DNA of 7,108 bases from Candidatus Brevibacterium intestinigallinarum (GCA_019117325.1 DWZY01000040.1:1-7108), one strand, 5' to 3'; shown: positions 1-5,268, counted from the stretch's first letter. Translations and numbers: made by a program. The notes: generated from the sequence alone by a model not told the origin.

Positions 1-35
1 ATCGCCGCGACCAGGTGCGGCTCAGACGGGTGCGG

Positions 36-47
36 CAGACTGAAGCG
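36..47 (+). promoter_or_regulatory. Possible leaderless promoter (-10 CAGACT) of the hydrolase
   Basis: CAGACT at 36-41 fits a weak TANNNT-like -10 (A at position 2, T at position 6) and ends exactly 6 nt before the ATG at 48. This is the same geometry as the other promoters in the window. No -35 is recognisable and no Shine-Dalgarno precedes the ATG. On its own this is weak evidence; the shared spacing is what makes it worth recording. Confidence 0.3.
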
Positions 48-1166
48 ATGGAGACCCCTTCCCCGGATGCCGCGCCCCCGCACACCGCTCCCTCGGCCGA
101 CCGGCCGTGGGCACCGGACGTGCTGGGCCCGGAGTTCCGCTCGCTCACCCTGCCGCTGCCCGACGGCGCGCAGGCCACGCTGGTGGAGCACACGCCCGAG
201 GCCGCCCCCGGCGCCCGTCCGGCTCCCCTCATCGATCGGGAGACGTGGATCCCCCTCGCCGCGTCACTGCCGGAGCAGTTCCTGGATGACGTCGTCGTCC
301 TCTTCGTCCACGGCTGGTCCGATTACTTCTACCACGCGCATCTCGCCCGGTTCTGGGCTCATCTGGGTGCCCGCTTCTACGCGCTCGACCTGCAGGGGTA
401 CGGCCGCAACCTCGATCCCGACCGCGTGCAGCGGGCGAACCACGCGCGCACGGACGACGACGAGGACCTGCAGCGGCCGGGGTTCATCACGGACCTGTCG
501 GAGTACGACGCGGATCTGGAGGCCGCCCTCGAGGTCATCGAGGAGGCGCACCCCGGTCGTCGGATCGTCCTGTCCGCGCATTCGACCGGCGGCCTCATCG
601 CCGTGCTGTGGGCGCACCGGAATCCGGGGCGGCTGACGGGGATCACCCTCAACTCGCCGTGGCTGGAGTTCCAGTACTCGACCGCGATCCGCAAGATCCT
701 CCAGCCCATCATGGGGCTGGGACGGACGGCGACGACGGCGCTGCGCCTGCACCTGCCCAACCACACGGTCGTCGCGACGTCCGCGGCGCACGGGCGCTTG
801 CCGTACGACGCGCGCCTCAAGCCGTCCGATTCATTCCCCGTCTACGCCGGCTGGCTGCGCGCGGTCTTCGCTGGCCACGAGGAGGTGGAGGACGGCCTCG
901 ACCTCGACATCCCCGTCCTCGTCCAGACCTCCACCCGCAGCCTGCGGAAGATCGGCTATGACCCGGAGATGGAGGCGACGGACATCGTGCTGGACGTCGA
1001 TGCGATCGCGCGCCGGTCGATCCAGCTGGGCCGCACGGTCGTCCTCAATCGGGTGCCGGGTGCGATGCACGACCTGTTCCTGTCCCACGCGTCCGCGCAG
1101 ACGCAGGCGTTCACGGGGCTGCTGAGGTTCGCCCACGGGTATCTCACGGCGGATCCGCCCGACTGA
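48..1166 (+). CDS. Alpha/beta hydrolase (serine hydrolase, S33 / monoglyceride-lipase-like)
   Basis: A 372-residue alpha/beta-hydrolase-fold protein. In numbering from ATG 48, the oxyanion-hole segment is VVLFVHGWSDYF (His-Gly-Trp at 88-90). The nucleophile elbow is SAHSTGG with Ser179, so Ala stands where the first Gly of GxSxG usually is. The likely catalytic His is His341 in GAMHDLFLS, and the acid is probably Asp312, Asp316 or Asp318. Spacing and length (about 290-residue fold after a Pro/Ala-rich N-terminal tail) fit the Hydrolase_4 / serine aminopeptidase S33 group, which cleaves esters or amides of small molecules or lipids. The substrate cannot be read from sequence. No signal peptide or membrane segment is visible, so it is probably cytoplasmic. 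An in-frame GTG at 15 would add 11 residues; I prefer ATG 48 because a -10-like hexamer sits 6 nt upstream. It lies 66 nt before the aminotransferase, which appears to have its own promoter. Confidence 0.85.
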   Translation: METPSPDAAPPHTAPSADRPWAPDVLGPEFRSLTLPLPDGAQATLVEHTPEAAPGARPAPLIDRETWIPLAASLPEQFLDDVVVLFVHGWSDYFYHAHLARFWAHLGARFYALDLQGYGRNLDPDRVQRANHARTDDDEDLQRPGFITDLSEYDADLEAALEVIEEAHPGRRIVLSAHSTGGLIAVLWAHRNPGRLTGITLNSPWLEFQYSTAIRKILQPIMGLGRTATTALRLHLPNHTVVATSAAHGRLPYDARLKPSDSFPVYAGWLRAVFAGHEEVEDGLDLDIPVLVQTSTRSLRKIGYDPEMEATDIVLDVDAIARRSIQLGRTVVLNRVPGAMHDLFLSHASAQTQAFTGLLRFAHGYLTADPPD

Positions 1167-1220
1167 GGCGCGTGCCATGTCGAGGTGCGGACGGCCTCGG
1201 CGGCGGGGTGCGGGTCGACC

Positions 1221-1232
1221 TAGGATGCGGCT
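1221..1232 (+). promoter_or_regulatory. Leaderless promoter (-10 TAGGAT) of the aminotransferase
   Basis: TAGGAT at 1221-1226 matches the actinobacterial TANNNT -10. It is followed by 6 nt (gcggct) and the ATG at 1233, which puts the predicted transcription start at or next to the first base of the start codon. No -35 resembling TTGACA and no Shine-Dalgarno are seen. Confidence 0.6.
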
Positions 1233-2450
1233 ATGACTGAGACCACACATGATGAGTGGTTCGCACGGCTCGCCGCACGCGCGCAGGCGGGCCCCAGCGA
1301 ACTGTCCGCCGTCCTCGCTCTTGCCTCCGCGGGGGGCGACCTCGTCGACTTCTCCGGGGGCTTCCCCGACCCGACCCTCTACGACACGGACCTGCTGGGC
1401 GAGACCGCCGCGAAGGCGATCGCCTCGAAGCCGCAGGTCGCCCTGCAGTACGCGCCCAACTACGGCCTCGCGTCTCTGCGGGAGGTCCTGCGGGAGGAGG
1501 TCCAGCGGACGCAGGGCGTGCTCCCCGCACCGGACGAGCTGATCGTGACGTCCGGCGGCGTCGACGCGCTCACGCTCGTGTCGAAGGCGATGCTGGACCA
1601 CGGGGATGCCGTGCTCGTCGAGGCGCCGTCCTACCTGGGCGCCTTCAGCGTCTTCCGGTCGCACGACGGGGCGTGCTTCTCGATGCGCAACGATGACGAG
1701 GGCCTGGTGCCCGCGTCGATCGAGGAGGCGCATGCCCAGGCCGTCGCCGCCGGTCACACGCCCAAGGTGATCTACGTGATCCCGGACTTCCAGAACCCGT
1801 CCGGCCTGTGGCTGCCCGTCGAGCGGCGCCGCGAGATCGTCGAGATCGCCCGGCGCCTGGGCCTGCTCATCATCGAGGACGTCGCGTACCGGGACCTCGC
1901 GTTCGACGGCTCGTACATCGACTCCGTGTACGCGCTGGGGCCGGACGTGACGGTGCAGATCGGCACGTTCTCCAAGACCTTCACCCCCGGCACGCGCATG
2001 GGCTGGGCCGCGGGTCCCGCGACGGTCATCGACGCGATGGCGCAGGCGAAGACGAACACGGACCAGTGCGCGGGCGCGCTGGGGCAGACGATCCTCGAGT
2101 CCTACATCACCGAGGGGCACTACGCGGCGTCGCTGCCGGTCCTGCGGGAGGCGTACTCGGTGCGTCGCGACGGCCTCATGGACGCGCTGGCGCAGGGGCT
2201 GGGCGATCGCGCGTCGTGGACGCACCCTGCTGGCGGGTTCTTCACGTGGCTGGACATCCCGGGTGTGGATTCGAAGGCGCTGGCGGCTGCCGCGGTCGAG
2301 GAGGGCACCGCGTTCGTGCCGGGCGGACCGTTCTTCGCGGACGGCCGGGCGAGCTCGAACATCCGCCTGAGCTTCTCCCGCACCGCGGTCGACCGGATGA
2401 GCGAGGGGATCGCGCGCCTCTCCCGCGCGATCGAGCGCGTGGAGGGCTGA
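1233..2450 (+). CDS. PLP-dependent aminotransferase (fold type I, LysN/2-aminoadipate aminotransferase-like)
   Basis: A 405-residue class I/II aminotransferase of fold type I. Landmarks in order: FSGGFPDP near 40-47 (substrate-side N-terminal segment), YAPNYGLASLREVL (73-86), TSGGVDAL (106-113, phosphate-binding region), the PDFQNPSG segment (184-191, Asn188), IIEDVAYRDL with Asp216 and Tyr219 (contacts to the PLP ring), TFSKTFTPGTRMGW with Lys248 as the Schiff-base lysine, and NIRLSFSR with Arg378, which binds the substrate carboxylate. This pattern matches the family of LysN / 2-aminoadipate aminotransferases and the catalytic half of MocR regulators. There is no N-terminal winged helix, so it is an enzyme and not a MocR/GntR regulator. 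It transfers amino groups between an amino acid and a 2-oxo acid in the cytoplasm; the substrate (aromatic, branched or aminoadipate) cannot be fixed from sequence. The start at ATG 1233 is supported by the upstream -10 hexamer. No other biosynthetic genes lie beside it to point to a pathway. Confidence 0.92.
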   Translation: MTETTHDEWFARLAARAQAGPSELSAVLALASAGGDLVDFSGGFPDPTLYDTDLLGETAAKAIASKPQVALQYAPNYGLASLREVLREEVQRTQGVLPAPDELIVTSGGVDALTLVSKAMLDHGDAVLVEAPSYLGAFSVFRSHDGACFSMRNDDEGLVPASIEEAHAQAVAAGHTPKVIYVIPDFQNPSGLWLPVERRREIVEIARRLGLLIIEDVAYRDLAFDGSYIDSVYALGPDVTVQIGTFSKTFTPGTRMGWAAGPATVIDAMAQAKTNTDQCAGALGQTILESYITEGHYAASLPVLREAYSVRRDGLMDALAQGLGDRASWTHPAGGFFTWLDIPGVDSKALAAAAVEEGTAFVPGGPFFADGRASSNIRLSFSRTAVDRMSEGIARLSRAIERVEG

Positions 2451-2497
2451 GAGCAGTAGGCGGCTGCGTCTTCGCTGGCCGAATCTGAGTTGAAGGA

Positions 2498-2538
2498 GAC
2501 GGGCGTCGGGCCTCGGTGATCGAGGTCCGGCGCCCGTC
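2498..2538 (+). other. Strong stem-loop between aminotransferase and Smr gene (U-tract-less terminator or regulatory hairpin)
   Basis: Arms at 2498-2515 and 2521-2538 pair over 18 positions with two differences from perfect symmetry, both of which become G-U pairs in plus-strand RNA. The loop is 5 nt (GTGAT). The structure starts 47 nt after the aminotransferase stop and ends 7 nt before the -10 of the Smr gene. No T-run follows, so if it is a terminator it is of the tail-less kind proposed for actinobacteria; otherwise it may be an operator-like element beside the Smr promoter. Confidence 0.6.
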
Positions 2539-2545
2539 CGCCGTC

Positions 2546-2557
2546 TACGCTGGCGGC
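2546..2557 (+). promoter_or_regulatory. Leaderless promoter (-10 TACGCT) of the Smr-domain gene
   Basis: TACGCT at 2546-2551 fits TANNNT and is followed by 6 nt (ggcggc) and the ATG at 2558. The same spacing recurs upstream of other genes here. No -35 consensus is visible, and the space upstream is taken by the 2498-2538 stem-loop. Confidence 0.5.
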
Positions 2558-2809
2558 ATGAAGCTCACGCTCGACCTGCACGACATCTACAACAGGGGCA
2601 CGGACATCGACCGTGCGCTGGAGGGGATCCTCGCGGAGGCGGAGCGCACCCGGACGAAGACGGTCGAGATCATCCCCGGCAAGGGCAGCGGCCAGCTGAA
2701 GAAGCGGGTCCTCCGGTTCCTCGACCGCAAGGACATCAAGGCTCGGTACCACCGGGTGGAGAAGGACAGCAAGAACCACGGGCGGCTCTTCGTCCACTTC
2801 AAGCACTGA
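2558..2809 (+). CDS. Stand-alone Smr-domain protein (MutS2 C-terminal-domain homologue)
   Basis: An 83-residue protein that is almost entirely one Smr domain. Visible landmarks are LDLHD (5-9), a helix rich in Arg/Glu (about 17-33), the VEIIPGKGSGQLKKRVLRFL stretch (36-55, glycine-rich PGKGSG loop at 40-45) and RVEKDSKNHGRLFVHFK at the C-terminus. Smr domains are found at the end of MutS2 and as separate small proteins; several act as nucleases or bind branched nucleic acids or RNA. The usual LDLHG and (H/T)GxG motifs read LDLHD and PGKG here, a form I recall as common among short actinobacterial Smr proteins, so nuclease activity should not be assumed. Database labels such as 'DNA mismatch repair protein MutS' for such genes overstate the case. 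I chose ATG 2558 because the domain starts there and a -10 hexamer lies 6 nt upstream. The longer GTG start at 2516 would lie in the loop of a stem-loop and would run translation through the promoter. Confidence 0.88.
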   Translation: MKLTLDLHDIYNRGTDIDRALEGILAEAERTRTKTVEIIPGKGSGQLKKRVLRFLDRKDIKARYHRVEKDSKNHGRLFVHFKH

Positions 2810-2864
2810 CCTTCTCACGCCCCTTTCGCGAGGGACGGCTGGCGACGCCGAGCCGGGAACGCGA

Positions 2865-2899
2865 AAACGCCGGATCTCAGAATCTGAGACCCGGCGTTT
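2865..2899. terminator. Bidirectional intrinsic terminator between Smr gene and tRNA-Ser
   Basis: A 16-bp stem with one mismatch (arms 2865-2880 and 2884-2899) and a 3-nt AAT loop. The plus-strand arm ends in TTT, and the minus strand reads TTTT after the stem (from AAAA at 2864-2867). It lies 55 nt after the Smr stop and 4 nt past the end of the convergent tRNA gene, so it can end transcription from both sides. Confidence 0.85.
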
Positions 2900-2903
2900 C
2901 ACC

Positions 2904-2994
2904 TGGCGGTAGCGGTGGGATTTGAACCCACGGTACGGGGTTGCCGTACACGACATTTCGAGTGTCGCACCTTCGGCCGCTCGGACACGCTACC
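2904..2994 (-). tRNA. tRNA-Ser (anticodon CGA)
   Basis: On the minus strand the gene begins GGTAGCG at 2994 and ends CGCTACC-G-CCA at 2904, giving a 7-bp acceptor stem, discriminator G and an encoded CCA. The anticodon arm is CGACA / CTCGAAA / TGTCG, so the anticodon is CGA, reading UCG serine codons. The long variable arm (GTACGG / CCGTAC with a 5-nt loop) is the class II feature expected for serine. The T arm is GTGGG-TTCAAAT-CCCAC. At 91 nt with CCA, length and fold look intact. It sits next to tadA, a common actinobacterial arrangement, with its own promoter and a terminator 4 nt past its 3' end. Confidence 0.97.
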
Positions 2995-3001
2995 GCGGAA
3001 T

Positions 3002-3031
3002 ACTTTACACACGTCGGGCCTCAGCACCCAA
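3002..3031 (-). promoter_or_regulatory. Promoter of tRNA-Ser (-35 TTGGGT, 18-bp spacer, -10 TAAAGT)
   Basis: On the minus strand TTGGGT (3031-3026) is followed by an 18-bp spacer and TAAAGT (3007-3002), a good TANNNT -10. The -10 ends 7 nt before the mature tRNA 5' end at 2994, so the transcript would start at or very near the tRNA itself with almost no 5' leader. Confidence 0.65.
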
Positions 3032-3113
3032 TCGGAGCGATGTGAGCCGCGCGACACCCGCGCACAGATGATGTCGCCGCACCCCGGCGGCACCGAGCCT
3101 CCATGACTCGGAC

Positions 3114-3662
3114 TCAGGCACGCCCGCCGGCACCGTCACCCCGCTCCTCGCCGCGCACCCCCTCGCGCTGATCCGCGAAGAAGTCCGTCAGCAGCCGAGC
3201 GCACTCGTCCGCCAGGATGCCCCCAGTGACCTCCGGTCGGTGCAGGGAGGCGCGGTCGCGGGCCAGGTCCCAGACAGATCCGCACGCACCGGCCTTGTCA
3301 TCCCACGCCCCGAACACGATGCCGTCGACCCGCGCGGCCACGGCCGCACCCGTGCACATGACGCACGGCTCCAGCGTCACGACCAGCACCGTGCCATCCA
3401 GTCTCCAGCGGCCCAGGTCCGCGGCCGCTGCACGCAGAGCCACGACCTCGGCGTGACCCGTGGGGTCATGGACGGCCTCGCGCACGTTGTGCCCGATCCC
3501 GCGCACCGCCCCGTCCGCGTCGACGACGACGGCGCCCACGGGGACATCGGAGGATGCGGCGGCCTCGGCGGCGACGGCCAGCGCCATGCGCATCCAGGCC
3601 TCGTGCTCCGGTCTCGGGGCAAGGCCGGAGCGGGCTGCCGGCCGGCCGGCGGAGGCGGTCAT
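3114..3662 (-). CDS. tadA: tRNA-specific adenosine deaminase TadA
   Basis: A 182-residue zinc-dependent deaminase that converts adenosine 34 of tRNA-Arg(ACG) to inosine, so that one tRNA reads CGU, CGC and CGA. In numbering from ATG 3662, the zinc site is complete: His70 and Glu72 (proton shuttle) in HDPTGHAEVVAL, and Cys100 and Cys103 in TLEPCVMCTGA. Further family landmarks are VPVGAVVVDADG (about 40-51) for the first strand pair, DKAGACGSVWDL (122-133) and the C-terminal HRPEVTGGILADECARLLTDFF. The charged Gly/Arg/Glu tail after FF looks disordered. I place the start at ATG 3662, only 4 nt after the stop of the upstream gene, so translation is probably coupled. An ATG at 3743 is in frame but would overlap the upstream gene by 77 nt and add a tail not seen in the family. 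It is probably transcribed from the promoter ahead of the upstream gene. The last bases before tRNA-Ser hold no clear terminator. Confidence 0.95.
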   Translation of the reverse strand: MTASAGRPAARSGLAPRPEHEAWMRMALAVAAEAAASSDVPVGAVVVDADGAVRGIGHNVREAVHDPTGHAEVVALRAAAADLGRWRLDGTVLVVTLEPCVMCTGAAVAARVDGIVFGAWDDKAGACGSVWDLARDRASLHRPEVTGGILADECARLLTDFFADQREGVRGEERGDGAGGRA

Positions 3663-3666
3663 CGGG

Positions 3667-4218
3667 TCAGCGAGCGGCTTCCAGCGCATCGGCGAAGCCC
3701 GCGGCCTCCCCCACGTGGGCGACGACGCGGGCGGGGTCCGCACCGTGGCGCTCCAGCTGCGCGAGGAGCTCGTCCGCGCTCACACCCGCGTCCGCGAACA
3801 GTCCGGGATCGCCGCCCCACTCAGACGACTGGTCCAGGTCGAGCATCTGCGCGTCCTCGTCGGCCTCGTCGTCGTCATCCTCCGCGTCCTCGTCCTGCTC
3901 GTCGGCGGGCTCCTCGTCCTCCTCGTACTCGTCCGTGCGGGAGTCGAGGTAGTCGGCCAGCAGGTCCGCGTACGGGCTGGCCGCCGCAGCAGAGACGTCG
4001 GAGAGGAACACGGTCGCGTCGCCCTCGACGATGCGGATGAGTCCGAACCACTCGTCCTCGTGCTCGATGACGGCGACCGCTTCGCCGTCCGCGGATCCGT
4101 CGCCCACCCCGTCGACCAGGTCGGCGAGGTCAGCCAGGTCCTCCACGTCCTCCAGGACGAGGTCGACGAGCTGGAAGGAATCATCTGCGCGGGTGAGCAC
4201 TGCGGTGAAGTACGACAT
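3667..4218 (-). CDS. tRNA adenosine deaminase-associated protein
   Basis: A 183-residue protein belonging, by sequence and position, to the actinobacterial family named for its link to tadA. Its biochemical function is not established. The N-terminal half (about 1-92) is a compact alpha/beta-looking region beginning MSYFTAVLTR, with DGEAVAVIEHEDEWFGLIRI near 44-63 and SPYADLLADYLD at 81-92. Residues 96-122 then form an extreme acidic run (21 of 27 residues Asp or Glu, encoded by 3933-3853), likely disordered. The C-terminal segment (about 136-183), with GLFADAGVSADELLAQLERHG and EAAGFADALEAA, looks helical. The overall charge is strongly negative, so tRNA mimicry or docking to basic surfaces of TadA or tRNA-bound complexes is conceivable, but that is inference. 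It is the first gene of a two-gene operon with tadA (4-nt gap) and diverges from upp. The start ATG 4218 is supported by a -35/-10 promoter whose -10 ends 6 nt upstream. Confidence 0.85.
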   Translation of the reverse strand: MSYFTAVLTRADDSFQLVDLVLEDVEDLADLADLVDGVGDGSADGEAVAVIEHEDEWFGLIRIVEGDATVFLSDVSAAAASPYADLLADYLDSRTDEYEEDEEPADEQDEDAEDDDDEADEDAQMLDLDQSSEWGGDPGLFADAGVSADELLAQLERHGADPARVVAHVGEAAGFADALEAAR

Positions 4219-4224
4219 GCCCCC

Positions 4225-4252
4225 ATTGTCTCCGATCCCGCGCGGATGTCAC
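4225..4252 (-). promoter_or_regulatory. Promoter of the TadA-associated protein / tadA operon
   Basis: On the minus strand GTGACA (4252-4247, five of six matches to TTGACA), a 16-bp spacer and GACAAT (4230-4225, four of six matches to TATAAT) are followed by 6 nt (gggggc) and the ATG at 4218. This predicts a leaderless or near-leaderless mRNA. The G-run just before the ATG could also act as a weak Shine-Dalgarno if transcription starts further upstream. Confidence 0.55.
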
Positions 4253-4275
4253 CGCCTCCGCCCCGGGTTCTCCGG

Positions 4276-4287
4276 TAGATTTCCGGT
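4276..4287 (+). promoter_or_regulatory. Leaderless promoter (-10 TAGATT) of upp
   Basis: TAGATT at 4276-4281 is a good TANNNT -10, followed by 6 nt (tccggt) and ATG 4288. There is no recognisable -35 at the right distance and no Shine-Dalgarno. It stands back to back with the tadA-operon promoter in a 69-bp divergent region. Confidence 0.6.
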
Positions 4288-4923
4288 ATGGACCTCCACG
4301 TCGCGGACCACCCGCTCATCGCCCACAAGCTGACCGTCCTGCGGGACGAGACGACCGACTCCTCCCGCTTCCGCACGCTCACGGACGAGCTGGTCATGCT
4401 CCTGTCCTACGAGGCCACCCGGGACATCCGCACCGAGCCGCGCCAGGTGACGACCCCGGTCGCCACGACCACCGGCACTGCTCTGTCCTCGCCCCGCCCC
4501 GTCGTCGTCCCCATCCTGCGCGCAGGCCTGGGCATGCTCGAGGGCATGCTCAAGATCCTGCCCACCGCCGAGGTCGGATTCCTGGGCATGGTCCGCGACG
4601 ACGACACCTTCCAGGTCCACGCGTACGCGGAGCGACTGCCCGCTGACCTCACGGGCCGGCAGGTGTACGTCCTCGACCCGATGCTGGCGACCGGCGGAAC
4701 CCTGGCGATGGCGATCGACTTCCTGCTGGAGCGCGGGGTCTCCAGCGTGACCGCCGTCTGCCTCGTGAGCGCACCGGAGGGCGTCCGCGCGATCTCGGAG
4801 AAGTACCAGGGCGTCACGGAGGTCACCGTCCACACCGCGGCCCTGGACGAGAAGCTCAACGAGCGCGGATACATCGTCCCCGGGCTGGGCGACGCGGGCG
4901 ATCGCCTCTACGGAGTCGTCTGA
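4288..4923 (+). CDS. upp: Uracil phosphoribosyltransferase
   Basis: A 211-residue type I phosphoribosyltransferase of the length usual for Upp. It makes UMP and diphosphate from uracil and PRPP (pyrimidine salvage) in the cytoplasm. Landmarks are the N-terminal segment HPLIAHKLTVLRDETTDSSR (8-27), LSYEATRDI (39-47), PVVVPILRAGLGMLEG (71-86), the PRPP-binding loop YVLDPMLATGGTLAMA (127-142), and the uracil-binding C-terminus GYIVPGLGDAGDRLYG (194-209). All expected motifs are present and unbroken. The start at ATG 4288 matches the family N-terminus and has a -10 hexamer 6 nt upstream. It is a single-gene unit: divergent from the tadA operon and closed by a strong terminator 27 nt past its stop. 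Confidence 0.97.
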   Translation: MDLHVADHPLIAHKLTVLRDETTDSSRFRTLTDELVMLLSYEATRDIRTEPRQVTTPVATTTGTALSSPRPVVVPILRAGLGMLEGMLKILPTAEVGFLGMVRDDDTFQVHAYAERLPADLTGRQVYVLDPMLATGGTLAMAIDFLLERGVSSVTAVCLVSAPEGVRAISEKYQGVTEVTVHTAALDEKLNERGYIVPGLGDAGDRLYGVV

Positions 4924-4950
4924 GCCGCAGGCCCACACCATCGCGCGGGA

Positions 4951-4981
4951 GGCGCCGTCCGGAGATCCGGACGGCGCCTTT
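4951..4981 (+). terminator. Intrinsic terminator of upp
   Basis: A perfect 12-bp GC-rich stem (arms 4951-4962 and 4967-4978) with a 4-nt AGAT loop, followed directly by TTT, 27 nt after the upp stop. The T-run is short, as is usual in high-GC actinobacteria. Confidence 0.9.
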
Positions 4982-5022
4982 CGCATTCTGCATCTCGCGT
5001 TCCGCCTCCCGCGTTCGTCGTG

Positions 5023-5088
5023 CTCATGACCGCAGAATTCGCCTTCATGACGTCGCAGCGGACCCTTTCATGACGTCTTCATGACGCT
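5023..5088. repeat. TCATGAC direct repeats with an 11-bp tandem pair (likely operator)
   Basis: TCATGAC occurs at 5024-5030, 5045-5051, 5068-5074 and 5079-5085. The 11-mer TTCATGACGTC occurs at 5044-5054 and again at 5067-5077, where it is followed directly by TTCATGACGCT at 5078-5088, a head-to-tail tandem repeat of exactly 11 bp. Spacings of 21, 23 and 11 bp place the copies near one face of the helix. OmpR/PhoB-family winged-helix proteins typically bind 11-bp direct repeats, and the next gene (5417) encodes such a DNA-binding domain, so autoregulation is a reasonable inference. Confidence 0.6.
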
Positions 5089-5135
5089 CCGACGCCATCG
5101 CAGCTCATGGATACAACAGGTCCACCCGCTTCCCC

Positions 5136-5161
5136 GCGATCCGCGAGGATATGCGGATCGC
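5136..5161. repeat. Perfect 9-bp inverted repeat
   Basis: GCGATCCGC at 5136-5144 and GCGGATCGC at 5153-5161, with an 8-nt loop. Its last two bases are shared with the next inverted repeat (5160-5192), so the two hairpins cannot both be fully closed in one RNA. No T-run follows. Confidence 0.55.
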
Positions 5162-5192
5162 TCGCCCTCACCACACAGCCGTGAGGGCGAGC
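5160..5192. repeat. Perfect 12-bp inverted repeat
   Basis: GCTCGCCCTCAC at 5160-5171 and GTGAGGGCGAGC at 5181-5192, with a 9-nt loop (CACACAGCC). It is as long as the upp terminator stem but has no T-run on either strand. It could be a tail-less terminator, an RNA structural element if transcription starts upstream, or a DNA operator. Confidence 0.6.
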
Positions 5193-5206
5193 ACATCCCG
5201 ACACTG

Positions 5207-5252
5207 CGTCACATATCGTCATCGTTCGTCACAAATCGCTTGCTCCCGTCAC
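5207..5252. repeat. CGTCA motifs phased at 10-bp intervals
   Basis: CGTCA starts at 5207, 5217, 5227 and 5247, all multiples of 10 bp apart; the slot at 5237 reads CGCTT. Three copies are CGTCAC, at exact 20-bp steps. CGTCACATATCG (5207-5218) and CGTCACAAATCG (5227-5238) agree at 11 of 12 positions. TGACG, the reverse complement, is the core of the upstream TTCATGACG repeats, so both clusters may be bound by one protein in opposite orientations. The last copy lies within the spacer of the candidate promoter. Confidence 0.5.
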
Positions 5253-5268
5253 GGGTATGGCCAAGAAT
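5240..5268 (+). promoter_or_regulatory. Candidate promoter for the 5276 uORF and winged-helix regulator
   Basis: TTGCTC (5240-5245), a 17-bp spacer and AAGAAT (5263-5268, four of six matches to TATAAT). A start about 7 nt downstream would fall on the ATG at 5276 and leave a leader of about 140 nt before the regulator start at 5417. The spacer contains the palindrome CCCGTCACGGG (5245-5255), overlapping the last CGTCAC copy, a place where a bound repressor would block the polymerase. Confidence 0.45.

Noticed and set aside
831..2225. 464-codon open frame on the minus strand
   Set aside because: It is antisense to the hydrolase end and to most of the aminotransferase, which has a full set of PLP motifs. 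The minus-strand product is Arg/Asp/Gly/His-rich low-complexity typical of shadow frames in high-GC DNA.
2120..2956. 278-codon minus-strand frame through the aminotransferase end, Smr gene and tRNA
   Set aside because: It crosses a terminator and a tRNA gene and is antisense to two supported genes.
2904..2994. tRNA-Ser gene as an integration site for a mobile element
   Set aside because: No integrase, no repeated copy of the tRNA 3' end and no change in composition on either side.
3663..3743. Longer tadA start (ATG 3743 or ATG 3689)
   Set aside because: Both overlap the upstream gene and add residues before the normal TadA N-terminus. The ATG at 3662, 4 nt after the upstream stop, is the natural coupled start.
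3240..4278. Two plus-strand frames of 266 and 272 codons
   Set aside because: They are antisense to tadA and its associated gene, whose zinc-site motifs and family resemblance are unambiguous.
5112..5117. TACAAC as a -10 downstream of the tandem repeats
   Set aside because: It lacks the final T of TANNNT and has no -35 partner. If the tandem repeats activate a promoter, this would be a candidate, but the sequence alone does not support it.
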